64,000 nucleotides of DNA from Parapristionchus giblindavisi (lineage: Eukaryota > Nematoda > Chromadorea > Rhabditida > Diplogasteridae), in NCBI GenBank assembly GCA_943737045.1, contig CALSFV010000004.1:1-64000 (forward strand), given 5' to 3'. Of this stretch, positions 33,749-45,357 are shown in pieces (position 1 is the stretch's first letter; every line of letters begins with the position of its first letter). The notes below the pieces were generated by a model, which searched no databases, was not told the origin of the DNA, and worked only from the letters and a program-made list of their open reading frames with translations. A program made the position numbers and the translations under genes.

Positions 33749-36700
33749 ATGGCTCCTGTGACGTCATCGTCACCATCGACGTCGGCTGACACTGGAGGCA
33801 GTGGATGCTGTTGTGGGGCGGGCCGAGCGATCGGCAAGGTCTTTGGCTTCTTCAGCCCGCGAACGGTATGAGTGCAATGAAAAAACTAGTGTTAAGAGGG
33901 GTTGAGGATTCCGTTAAATATGAAGCATGTTATGAAGAAAAACATGCAAGTGTTCTCCTTTAATATTTTATTACAATAATATCCATGTATTGTTTGTTGT
34001 GTTTTATTCTCTGCATGGAAACGCGCACCATTTATGTGTTTGTGGTCTTTTGAAAATGGTTTATCATTGTGATCACTAGACTATTGAAGCACTGTCTAGG
34101 ATATTCGATTTAGAAGAAATTACATATTACTTTTGATTGATTCCCCATCATATGGATGACTGTTCGTATGTGCATGCATTAATCACTGTTGGTTAATTGG
34201 ATGAGGAGTAGTGGACAGGGGAGTAATTGACGAGAGAAGAAGACACACAGCAAAAACCAGTGTGTGTCCTTGCTGGGTGAATAATGGGAAGTGACCGAGG
34301 AGGGGGCAGAAAAAGAGTTAATTTGTTAGTACGGGGGTGATTGAGTGGATAGAGGAGAGGGGATAGATGGATATCAGTGGAGGGAAAGATGGATTGCTAC
34401 AAATGAATGGAAGGATGAGATGGCAATAGAAGATAGGATGTAGGGAATATGTTGTAGATGAGATGAATAATGAGATGTGACAGATGTAGGTAAATGTATG
34501 TAGATTGGTGGTGATAGGTCAAAGATCAATACTTTTTGGGTTTGTGCTGGGCTGAAAAAGTGTTGTGTGATGGAGATCTGCGCTAACATTTGGCTGATCA
34601 GAGATCAGAAAAGTTTAGGATTGGTTATCAGCGCGCGCTTTGGGCTAGTTCCGTGATCACTCTAGCGTGAATAGTATGTGGCTTCTTCCTCGGGATTAGG
34701 ATTGAGCATAATTCTTTACCGTGTTTTTGCACTTGGAGGGACAGGGACAAGCTCTGATTAGAGGACAAGTATCGTTGCAAAACAAGAATGTGGAATTACA
34801 GAGCCTAATGGGAATTACTGTCCCCTAGTGATTTCGATTTAGTGATTTTGATTCGTGGTGATGCAAAGACACTTTTGGAGTGCTGTGCGAAATATAATCG
34901 TATTATTTGATCGATTCAATCGCTCTCGTTTGACGATATTTGAGTGAATTTATCATGGGCGATTGGGGTAATAAAGATGATGATAATGACCAGCCCCCGA
35001 TCAATTCATTCATTATACGACAGTTATTATGGTGATTATAGTGAGCGGATGGATGGTGCTGGGAGAGGTAGGAGTGATAGTGAGGGTTGAGGTAGTGGTG
35101 GAATAGAGTGGTACATGATGAATTATGCATTATGTGCGCTGACTATAGCCCGAGGGGCTATCATCTATAGGGACGATAGTAGTATATGTATTGCTAGTAC
35201 TCGGTGTGAATGCGTGTGTGTGTGTGTGTTTGTGCAACTAGTAGTGGTCTGGAAGTGAAATAGAATTGATAACGAGTCAGAATGGAGAAAGAACACGACT
35301 GGACAGTGTTGATTTGTACTTCTAACCTTGTCTAATCTTTATGTGTACACTGTAGAGGATGAGTAGGGGGGATTATGGAAAGATGGGGAAGGATGAAGGT
35401 TGGGTTTCCCCTCTTCCTCACTCTAACTTCTGTTCGGTTCTCGAATGTTCTCTGCGTATACACAGTTTTGAATCTGCACTCGCGCCTGTTTTTGCGCTCT
35501 TTTAACGGAAGAGAAGAATGGATAGTGTTTGTTATTTGGATTACGGTTGAGAAGGTTTGCAGATCAATTGGCGATCCAAAGACCAAAGATCATAAAGCGT
35601 ACTGTAGATGGAAATATTGATGTGTGCGCGAGTTAACGCGATAATTTGTGAGAGATGGGAGTAAATTGGGTGAGAGGAGAGGGGAATAAAGGGCTGGGGA
35701 CAAGGAGGAAATGGTGCGTGAGGTCGCGCGTACAACTACCTCATTCGTTGAGTCCAATAGGGCGTTGGGTTGAGGGGTGAGTAATCGAACCCAATGAAAT
35801 TGAATTAGGTGGAATAGAACGAAAAACACGGTTGGTAAAGTCAGACGATTTCGGTATGAAGGGTGGTGATTTTGGGTTTCTTGGTATGGTGGAAAGGTGA
35901 TGAGCGATAGTACTAGGATTAATGCATATTAAATGAAATATGACTTGATAAGATTATTTTAGGTATCAATAATAAATGATTTATATAATTAATTAAATAA
36001 TTGATTATATTTTGTGTGATTGCAGCAAGTGCAGCCGTCGTCGCATCGATCGAGCATCAAGAATCGAACGAACTCATCGGGAGGTCTCGCAGTGACCACC
36101 GCCAGTGGTACGGATTCATTTGGATTGTATTGATTGGTTTATGGAAGATATTGATTGATTGATTGGTGTTCATTTATGAATTTTTCGACTTCATTGATTT
36201 CTTCATTGAGGTCGTAATATTTTTTGGTATTGTGGTAGCGCGAATACGCCTGGTGTACTGGTTGTGAGCTTGAAAGGCAATTTATTTTTTTTGGGGGGAA
36301 ACCGAATAATATTATTGTAGTGTCCAATAGAAATAGCTAGTCATGACCTGCATGCATTCCATAATAGTTATCTTATTGATCGAGTGTTGCAGGTACAGTA
36401 TGTTTATTGATTGATCATTGCAGGTACGGTAGGCGGTCGTGGAATGGTCACGTCGGTCAGCCATCACGATGGATATCCCAACGCGGCATACATGGAGGAG
36501 TGTAGTGGTTGGTTTATTGATTTATTGATTTTTTGGTTACGAATAGGCGTGAGAAGATTACGGTAATTTTGGGTACATTGTCCGCGGCTCTCTTGTTTCT
36601 AAATTTAGTCCCAATCATGCATTTACGATTGTGTTTTGGTCGGCGAATTTGAGGTATTTGTTGTTTTCATCTCACCCATTAGTATTTTCCTCTTTTGTTA

Positions 36701-39700
36701 AATACTCTTTAATTAGGATGATTACGGTAGTTTTTGCCGGGCAGAATTTGGGTCACATTTATGACTTTTGTGATAGATCACATGAAAGTGATAGAGACAT
36801 AATACGAGATTCATTGATTAGTTGGGAGTGAGGGGGAAACAGGCTGCGACGGGGTCGTTAAGGCCGAAATGAGTGATAGAATGATAGGGAGTTAATGTCA
36901 CTACTGCATTGAAGATCATAATTTTGAAATAAATAGCGATCGAGAAGGATGAGGGACAAAATGATGACATATATATTTTTTAAGTCGAAAAAATGCCCCA
37001 ACACATTCCGTTATCCATAGGTCTTTTCATGTTATCGTCTTTTCGTAGCCATGTTATGACTCTCTATTTTTTCCTTTTTGTTTGATTGATTGTTGAATAT
37101 TCCAGTAGACGATCACGCCAGCAGCTCGGCAGGCTCATCGTTCGAGCGGGATCGCATCCGCTACCTCGAAGATCGACTCAAGACAGTCGAGCAGTACCTC
37201 ACGAACAATGGCACACCCAATCTGGCGCGAAGTGAGTGGTTTGATCTTTGATCTCTAATCTTTGATCTTTCTCTAGGCGCCCGTCATCACGCACGCCTTC
37301 CCGGATCGACGGATGCGCTGCTGGCTGAGAAGGACGAGGAGATTGCCAAGCTCCAGGTTTGTAGATTTTAATCCTTTAAAAATACACACCCGAGCTAATT
37401 TTTACTCTCCGCTTTGGCAACACACTCTCGCAAACAAATAAAGCGAGAGAGAATTGCCAGAGCGGAGTGTAAAAGTTCTGTAAGGTTTCATTGCAATGTT
37501 GTTATGATAATTTTCAAACAATCCCTCTAAAATTCTGCTGGATTTCGGAATTATCATTGCACTATGGCACAGTAAATCTTGTAGTAGCACTATGATCCTT
37601 GTAGTAATTAGATAAAGAGAAAAAAGGTTGCGTTAAATATTAATTGCGTCCTTTTTCTCTCTGTTTATTGTTAAAGATAAATAAATAAATTATTATTATT
37701 ATTATATTCTATCCGTTGCAGCGTCGTCTGGAGCAGCAGCAAGTGCACTACGAGGAGGAGATACGAACGATTCGATCGAACACTGACAGCGTGTCGGGAG
37801 AGCAGTACGCATTCAAACAAAAGTACGGTACTTTTGTCGGATATTGATTGATTCATTGGGGATGTGATACGATGGATTGTTTGCAAAAGTACTGTAGTTG
37901 CGGGTATTGGTTGATTGATTGGGACCGCGTTACGGTAGATTGATTGATTCTGATTGATTGGTTTATTAGGAAATCATTATGGTAGATTGATGTGATTGAT
38001 GCTGATTGATTGGGCAATTGTGGCTTTGGATTACGGTAGATAAAGCAATATGAAAAGATGATTGGGTTACGGTGGATGGAAGGTCCCGGTGTACGGTATG
38101 AGTTGATTACTGTATCCCCACCCTTTCCAGATTGGAGCGTATGCAGCGCGAGCTCGAAGAGTACAAGGAGCGGGCCTCTCGCGTCTCTGATTCGACCGCG
38201 GCCGCAGCACAGGATTTGATCGATCAGAAGGTAAAAATAGTAATATTTATGCGTTTTCAACAAAACACTGTACAGAAAAGAACGAATAAATAACGGGGTG
38301 AGCAGCCTTAGTCCATAAGTCGAAAAGTATGGTACAAAGTACCAAGTCTGACCGGTTTTTGAGCCAAAACTTCACAAAAATCGAAAAACCTGACCGGATT
38401 TTGAGCCAAAACTTCACAAAAATCGAAAAACCTTACCGGATTTTGAAAACCGATAACCTAGCTATTCGACCTATCCTTAGTCTTTCTATGGTGCATACGG
38501 TATTTCTACGATTTTACGGTAGTATTCTTTGATAGTCACTTGGTCTGTGTAATTGTGGCGATTCGGTTAGTAGGAGAAAGATTATTTTAAATTTGCAGAA
38601 AGGGTGACAAGTTTTGCAAATGATAGGGTGTCGGTTTGGTGTTTCATGAGTTTGCTAAAGTACTGTTCAGTAGTAATATTTTTGTTGCAGGAACGAGTAC
38701 TAATTGAGAGGTGACCTAATTTCAGGAATCAGATCTGGCTTCCGTTCGTGCCGAGCTCTCTGCGTTGCGCAAGGAGAAGGATATGATTGAGAAAGTGAGT
38801 GGGTGTGTGGTGTAGACAGGGTATACTGTAGTCGGTGCAGCGAGTGCGTAGTGCGTTATCACACTTGTAATCAATAATGCCGAAACGGGACTGCTAATTG
38901 GAGAATACCTTTGATTGTCTGATTAGAGATTACTGTAGCAGGCGTGATAATAAGTGATGGTGTATCCGTGGTACGATGAATCATAATTACTAATATGTGT
39001 CTCATTTCAGCGTCAGGAGCAGATCGCCTTTCTGCAGATGCAGAACGAAACGCTCAACGCGAAACTGGACGACAGCGAGGCAAAGGTGAAGGGACTCGAG
39101 GAGAATCTGGTGGTGAGTGCGTCTTGGGAAGGCGACGTTTCCTATCGCCCTTTAAAGAACTCCTTTTTTAAAGAGTAGGCGCAAGAGTAGTGAAGGCGAT
39201 AGTTGGGTCCCCCCTTTTAGACCGCTCACAGTAGAGAGATCATGCCACAATGATCTCCCCTCATTCCATTTGCATTGACATTCATCATGATCCAAGTTGG
39301 TCTCGAATGAGCTCGTTTTCTCGTCTTCCTTGTTGCATTTCAGCTGGACAGTTTCCTAGCGCCTTATAAATAACTCCATTTTAAAGAGTAACTTGTGTTG
39401 TGGTGTAATGGGCTGGCGACGTTCCCGAATTGGTGTGCCGTGGCGTAGTTAGGCAACGCTGACTAATGTCCCACATATTGCAGACTCTACGCCTGGAGCA
39501 GTCGATGTACCAGCAGTCGTGCAGCTCGGGCAGCACACCACTCGCGGACGATGAGACGCGGTCGCTCGCGGACGCGCGTACGCCGCATGCGCGTGAAGGT
39601 ATTCACGAGGGCAGCGCTAGCGTCGGCGGAGGAGGGCAGTTGGCCAAAGTGGTGAGTGGTAGTGGTCTTTTTCATTACTTTTATTTTAGCTTTCCTTTTA

Positions 39701-42700
39701 ATACTTTTGTGGTTTTAAAGAAAAGAAAAAAGTACACTCGCAAGAGCCACGTACTGCTTTTAGTTGTGCGCTAATTCTTATTAAAACTTTTGAACAGAAC
39801 TTTACTTAATGTTAGGATACTTAGTAGCCGCAGCTCGATTATTCTTCAATTTTATACATTACCCTCCATGAGCTCCTCCCCTTGCAGCGTCAGTACCAGA
39901 AGGCGCACTCATCGCTTGGGGCCTCCGGTATCGCCATCACACCGTCATCGTCGTCGCCTTCGCCCCTGTCTGGTGAGTGTGATTTATGCAATATTATGGT
40001 AGTACACTTCTTTTGATGATCGCCAACTGATTTTCTTCAAGTTTTGTTCGACTCGTAGCGGATGCGATATACTTTATTCACTATTTTTATCTTCTATTAT
40101 AATCCGAGATGTGTCAAAATTAGATTTGACTTATGTGTTAGAAAAAACATAATTGTAATTAGTCGGTTCTGGGTTGTATGATAATTAATAATCGATAATC
40201 GATAATTACTAATCAATAATCGTTGATTACAGGCGGTACACCGAAGAGCAACGGTCTCGTGAAGTCGCTGTCCAATTATCACCTGGATGATAAGAAACGA
40301 CTCGAAGAGTTTCCTCCGCAGATCAGTGTACTACTCAGGTATGTGTCAGATTATTGATTGATTACATATTATTGATTGGTTAAATGATGGATTCGTCTGT
40401 TATACGGAAATACTCTAGCTTGATTACTACTGCGTCGTTGCGTTTTCGCCGATGCGCGTATCAGCGAAATGTAACGTTCGTTTACGCAACGGCGTAGGCG
40501 CGTAAGCCAAATGTAATGACCGATATACGATGTTCTCTATTACAATCGCTGTTCATATACATTAGACGGAACGAAAGATTTTAGATTTTGTATTCCCATC
40601 CCATCGATCAATAATGTGCGTGTTTCCAGAAAGACACAGAAGCTGTCGTTCGACTCTCGCTCACTCGCCCATTGCCTGCGTGAGTGCGCCACCAAGATGA
40701 TGAAGGGAGAGGCGCCCGAGACGTCCATGATGGTCGGCAGAGGTACGGTTTCCCACCCATTTTTAAAAATTCAAAATTTCAAATTAATTTTTTGGCGCGA
40801 AATGTGTAATGAATGCCTTTGCAGTCGACATATCGGACTCGTCGGACTGTGAGGTCGTCACGACAGACTGTACGAAGATGGGCGTGAACGAGGCCGAGAA
40901 GATGGTGAGTGGATTACGGTAGTTGGAAGAATCTAGATATATCGGTATTGGTTACTGTAGGTGTTATTGTAGTATTTTCAATAGACGGAATTGCTACAAA
41001 TGTATCGGTTATGATAGATTTCGCGTACAGATGAGACAGGTAGGACAGATTTTTTTTTGGAGTTACGCTATACCGCTGAGTCGCAGTGTTAGCGCCTCCA
41101 ATCTATTGGCTGACAAGGGAACTACCCCAGCTTGCTTTTTTTAAACTGTATGAAATTTTGCATAGGCATAGCTGAACATATTATAAGATCAGCTGTGAAG
41201 TCTAGAAATTCTGGCAGGCAATAGCCGAGCCAGAAAATTGGTCCAAAGTTTTGACCCAGGTGCAGTTAAGTTTCACACGCTCTGTGTCAAAACGATTTTA
41301 CGATTCATAGTCTGTTCCCTGAAGGGCAAGAACAAGTGGATCGGAGGTGTAGTGGCGAAGTGTCTTCAGTTACTTGGCAATAGTAGTGGGTTCGATGCCG
41401 CTATGCTGCTGCGCTTTATTGCATTTTTTTCAGAGATCGATAAATAGTTGATTCGTTGATTTCATGAAATTCATACTTGTTTTCAATTAAACAATTGTCT
41501 ATTCCCAATATGTATTCGATCAATTGATCTACCACAACCTATTTTGTACGGCGATTATCACTTTTTTTTGTCATTCCGTGTAGTTTATTCCCAATGTTTT
41601 CTTCCGATAGAGTCATTGGTCGACTGATTCAAGTCTTTGGGACCCCTCAGGATACATCGTTGCTTACTTACGTTGCTCCCCAATTCACCAAATGATTGTC
41701 TTTTACTTGTTGACTCTTGGACATCCTTTAGGGATGTCGCAAGTATTCAATCTATCGTACCCACTGGTAAATCTCTCACTATTAGAAATATTCCCCCCTG
41801 GCTGTACATCTATGATTCAGCCCTTGGATGTTCTCTTCTTCGGTCCTTTCAAGGCCGTTGTAAAGAGAATTAATTCTCACATTATTTCTAATAATATCGA
41901 TTTTTTCATAAGTAAAAGAGATAATATCCTTAAGATAATATCTCAAATGTATCGTATGTTCTGTGCTGATCGATTTGTTCCCTTTCTTCAATACCCCTGG
42001 CATCGTGCTGGTTATGTTATCTCTGCCCCAGCCCCCTTTGTTACTCCTGCACAATATCTTTTTCATTCTTCGATGTCTGCAAATTGTTCATCCCCCAATT
42101 GTTCAATAGTTTCATTCATCAAATGTGCTGTTTGTGATAGCACTTTTTGCTTTATTCATTTCATTGAGAATTACCATTATTGTTGATGTTCATCTATTTA
42201 TTTCATATTATTTTATGCTTCTCTGCTCATCTCTTGATTCTCTTTCCTTTCATATTTGAACTCCAAGTTCTCCCTATTCATCTACATTATTGTAATTTTC
42301 TGTGCTGTTCTTATTGTAATATTGTAATGTTCTGTTGTGATGATAAATTACATTAATTGTGCTACCACGACGTCCTATCATTATCAAGTTACAAACGATA
42401 AATACGCAATATGAAATTTAGATTGGTCAAGAGAATACGTTATTATTTAAATTTTACCATTGAATAAACATTTATTGAATTTTTATCGATCTCTGAAAAA
42501 AATGCAAAAAAACGCAGCAGCATAGCGGCATCGAACCCACTACTATTACCAAGTAACTGAAGACACTTCGCCACTACACCACAGATCCACTTGTTCTTGC
42601 CCTTCAGGGAACAGACTATGAATCGTAAAATCGTTTTGACACAGAGCGTGTGAAACTTAACTGCACCTGGGTCAAAACTTTGGACCAATTTTCTGGCTCG

Positions 42701-43373
42701 GCTATTGCCTGCCAGAATTTCTAGACTTCACAGCTGATCTTATAATATGTTCAGCTATGCCTATGCAAAATTTCATACAGTTTAAAAAAAGCAAGCTGGG
42801 GTAGTTCCCTTGTGAGAGGGCCTATCCTGGTCTGAAGGACCAGTGGCCATGGCCTACGATCAAATTGTGCTTGGAGCTCACAGTGGAGGATTTAGATCGT
42901 GGTTTTTGACACCACTTCCGAAATTTCTTAACCCCCTCGGTATTGGGTGGATCTTTCAGGGCGGGGGATCGGAGTACTGTAGATGTACTGTTACGGTATA
43001 TTGGGTACTGAGCAGGATTACGGTGGACACACGAGGGTTGATTATCGTCATTATAAATTCTGAATACACCATAAATTTATGTACATTTACAGCTCAAGCA
43101 GCAAGACGTCGCACTGGAAAAGTTGCACAAGAACCTCACCGATATGAACAATATGCTGAACGCGGTAAGATCTTCCTTTTAAAGAGTATTTCTTACAAAG
43201 CTAGAATCACTCTAGTGAACTGTTATCGAGTCAAGTGCAGATTTCGCGACACGAGATCACCTGGTTGATTGTAATCGTGTGACTTTATTTATTTATTAGT
43301 CGTATTTTAGGTATACTACCGTCGCTTCGAAGCTGAGGTGCAAGACAACGACGAGTCGTGTCGTGTTATGTAA
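33749..43373 (+). CDS. 515-residue coiled-coil protein with CaaX-like C terminus
   Basis: Sixteen exons join without a single phase conflict: 33749-33865, 36026-36107, 36424-36507, 37106-37231, 37277-37356, 37722-37822, 38131-38230, 38726-38794, 39011-39112, 39484-39651, 39888-39972, 40233-40338, 40630-40742, 40825-40904, 43093-43164, 43311-43373 (1,548 bases with stop). Residues 1-39 (MAPVTSSSPS...) carry a CCC cluster at 20-22 and AIGKVFGFFSP. Residues 40-105 are Ser/Gly-rich and disordered. Charged heptad-rich coiled coil spans about 107-125 and 148-300 (FERDRIRYLEDRLKTVEQYL; LEEENL-type repeats). A Ser/Pro-rich linker follows at 305-375, a mixed segment at 385-445 and a last helix at 466-500. 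It ends DESCRVM, a CaaX-like tetrapeptide with Met last, the form preferred by farnesyltransferase. I do not recognise the family; a membrane-tethered scaffold is inference. The start was chosen as the first in-frame ATG after a stop-containing upstream stretch. Confidence 0.85.
33866..36025 (+). other. first intron of the short isoform, no other gene
   Basis: A 2.2-kb intron (GTATGAG...TTGCAG) containing GT-repeat sequence (about 35214-35230) and Ser/His-rich minus-strand frames without support. Nothing else is visible. Confidence 0.7.
37388..37475 (+). repeat. hairpin element in intron 5
   Basis: Near-perfect palindrome: TTTTACTCTCCGCTTTGGCA pairs with TTGCCAGAGCGGAGTGTAAA; the inner CTCTCGC/GCGAGAG arms enclose AAACAAATAAA. 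Same family as 10965-11037. The short minus-strand frame over it is an artefact. Confidence 0.75.
38318..38485 (-). repeat. dispersed repeat with tandem monomers (second copy)
   Basis: Reverse complement of the unit at 11655-11870: GGTACAAAGTACCAAG, then GACCGGATTTTGAGCCAAAA...CAAAAATCGAAAAACC twice, then CGATAACCTAGCTATTCGACC. Lies in intron 7 of the coiled-coil gene with one monomer fewer than the other copy. Confidence 0.8.
41114..42812 (+). mobile_element. Tc5-like DNA transposon, degenerate
   Basis: Perfect ends CAAGGGAACTACCCCAGCTT / AAGCTGGGGTAGTTCCCTTG with inverted arms of about 330 bases (41114-41446, 42483-42812). Flanked by TGA on both sides (41111-41113, 42813-42815), a TNA target duplication. 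The interior encodes a DDE transposase remnant (see next feature). A CAAGGGAA terminus and TNA target are known features of the nematode Tc4/Tc5 group of the Tc1/mariner-pogo superfamily. Each arm also carries a tRNA-like A/B-box sequence (about 41333-41405 plus; 42526-42600 minus). The mirror-image 69- and 81-residue frames lie within the arms and are not genes. Confidence 0.9.
41637..42186 (+). pseudogene. Tc5-like DDE transposase remnant, frameshifted
   Basis: The 5' frame (41637-41800) reads NDCLLLVDSWTSFRDV, with a DSW (Asp codon 41712-41714) typical of a DDE catalytic strand. The 3' frame (to 42186) reads FPPGCTSMIQPLDVLFFGPF, the diagnostic PPGCTS..QPLDV...PFK block of the DDE_1 (pogo/Tc5-type) endonuclease. 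It ends with a Cys/His module FIKCAVCDSTFCFIHF...HYC that looks zinc-binding. The two frames are separated by one base at a C6 run (41793-41798). The N-terminal DNA-binding region and first catalytic Asp are absent, so the copy is non-autonomous. Confidence 0.85.
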
Positions 43374-44512
43374 GCAGTGACGTGCTACGTTTTCCGAACG
43401 TCGATCTACCGTACCCTTGCCACACCACGTCTCGCACCACATCTCTTCTGTAAATAGTGTTTTTTCTCATTCAAATGCACAGTGCTTCATCATCTCCTCG
43501 GTTTACACACTCCTTCCCCATCTAATCATCATCATGTCTACCTCACAGAGATACCCAATACGCGGCCTTCCTTCCTTTCTCCTTACATGGGTGCTCCAAA
43601 CCATGCGTCACAAGCCCCGCCCACACCCATATCCCCCGAACAGACACACAAGTACACACACGCAATCTTATTTATATACATTACGCGGTCTGTCCGTGCT
43701 TTTGTATGATCCTGTCTCTATGTCCGCTGTTTGGTGTGTCTTTCAGTTCGATTTCAAATGCCGCCCACTTTTTATCGATTTCCCCCGTCCCTCGTTACGC
43801 TTGGCTGTACACTTTTTTCTGCCACTACTATTACTACTGTAGCTTTGAGCTCCCCCAACTCTCTATTCCATTTTTTGTCCTGTAAATAGTGTAGCTCCTT
43901 CTCTAGCATATATAAATAATATCATCCTCATCAACCCTCCCAATCAATCAATAAATAAATATCACCCCTGATTCCTTTCCCTGACGAAATATCGATCGAC
44001 TACGGTTTCTTGCTTCACAGATTGTGTCTGGCTGTCTGCGCTCTCTCTTCCTTCTCTCCTTTACTCTCTATCTCTTTGATTTTAATGTTCCACTTTTATC
44101 GTCATGATTCCGTTGTTCTCACACACTTCCATGATATAGCAGATCACAGATTTTATTCGTTAGAACAGTTCTATCTTCTTCATTGTATCCTCATTGCTCC
44201 ATGCTATCCCCTCACTCTTTCTACTTTTTATCCTCTCAACAACAAAATGACGTGTGAATATCCTCGCCCATCAATCAATAATTCCTCCATTGGATTGTCG
44301 AAAATCGATAATTTGACCTACCGTTGGGAATACCGTACAGTGCTTACCGTATGCGCAGTGTGCTTTATTGTATTCAGTGGCCGTTGCACTCGCTACCGTA
44401 ACCCTGCCATTTCCATCCAGGACCTTTTCTTGTTTATTGATGATGCGTTGTTCGTTCGTTTTTCTTCACCAAACACATAACACAATTCGAATAAATATAT
44501 GAATTGAAAGGG
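43374..44512 (+). other. 3' UTR of the coiled-coil gene
   Basis: No coding sequence is supported downstream of the TAA at 43371-43373. Candidate AATAAA signals are at 43950-43959 (overlapping pair) and 44490-44495. Most of this stretch (43548 onward) is duplicated at 51488-52460 and 58991-59963, which inflates Ser/Leu/His-rich frames of 101-156 residues. These contain no recognisable domain and lie after a clear stop codon. Confidence 0.65.
44490..44495 (+). terminator. candidate polyadenylation signal
   Basis: AATAAA in CGAATAAATATATGAATTG; also conserved in the copies at about 52427 and 59930. The upstream AATAAATAAAT at 43950 is an alternative. Confidence 0.45.
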
Positions 44513-45357
44513 TGTCCAATCTATACAACAAGATATAAAGTTTTACCGTAGTTTTAGTCGGTATGCGGTACTTACTACGGTATCTTACTCGATGGGTTAC
44601 TGTAGAGCACTGATGTATTTTGTAAGTCACTGGGTTATTCTAGATTACCGTATATAATCTGATTACTGTACTTCGATATCACTTGGTTACTGTGGATTAC
44701 TGTACTCAGATCTATATCTAATTATTGATTGACTAGATGGAATGTGATTCGAGTCGTCCACATTTGTCTCTACGAGTAGGACGAAGAGTGGGCGGAGCCA
44801 ATGATGAATTATCGATTGATTGTATGAGAAGATTGATGGAACTGTCGGACTGGGTCATTAGATGGTATATGATATTTCTTGTCCTCCGAGAACCGGGAAA
44901 ATTAATATGCACGACTGTTTAAGAGAGAAGAAGAACTATGAGTGAAACATATTCAATTTGTCGACTTGACTCTTCTTCTTTCGGGTTCTTGTCAAAGTGT
45001 CAATGTGCATACAATGAACCATATAGAAGAATAATCAAGGTGACAATGTCGTCCATGATACTGCATAAAATTAATATATGTTTCACCGGATTAATATTTT
45101 CTTGAAATGTGGTTAAATTCCTCAATCTCATCTATTGTGAGCCTGACAGATAAAATTTATATTGTTTTCCTTCAAAACGAAGCGCAGTTAGGGGAATGTG
45201 TTAGAAGGCACTAAGTCGGATGAAAGCCGACTGGATGAGAACGTTTTACATATTTTATCTATTCATTAACGCTTGTTTCTCACATGTGAATAGTTCTCAT
45301 CCAGTCGGTTCTCATTCGACCTAGTGCCTGTTAGAATAATAAAAAAATAGTCTACAG
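44513..45357 (+). other. intergenic stretch before the first unrecognised gene copy
   Basis: TACGGTA/TACTGTA-rich. A possible leader exon starts at 44939 (ATG AGT GAA ACA TAT...), reading MSETYSICRLDSS. The same 13 residues occur in unit 2 (about 52690), with two differences in Arg and Leu codons that are synonymous. I cannot find a convincing donor in both copies, so it stays a candidate. The MITE at 45207-45330 interrupts this stretch only in unit 1. Confidence 0.35.
45207..45330. mobile_element. 124-base MITE present only in unit 1
   Basis: GGCACTAAGTCGGATGAAAG... pairs with ...CTCATTCGACCTAGTGCC (about 38-base inverted ends, GACTGGATGAGAACG inner part). TTAGAA flanks both sides (45201-45206, 45331-45336). 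The corresponding sites in units 2 and 3 (AGAATAATAAA) lack the insertion, consistent with insertion after the old duplication. Confidence 0.75.

Larger units (their letters stand above)
40905..43092 (+). other. intron 14 of the coiled-coil gene, occupied by a transposon
   Basis: This 2.2-kb intron (GTGAGTGG...TTTACAG) is long because of the Tc5-like element at 41114-42812. Removing the element leaves about 490 bases, in line with the neighbouring introns. Confidence 0.85.

Noticed and set aside
41238..41447. Matching 69- and 81-residue frames at 41238 (+) and 42443 (-)
   Set aside because: They are the two inverted arms of the Tc5-like element, not two genes.
43417..43842. 141-residue frame and relatives at 51477 and 58980
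   Set aside because: They lie in the 3' UTR of the coiled-coil gene or its duplicates, after a clear stop codon or across the 226-base deletion; composition is not protein-like.
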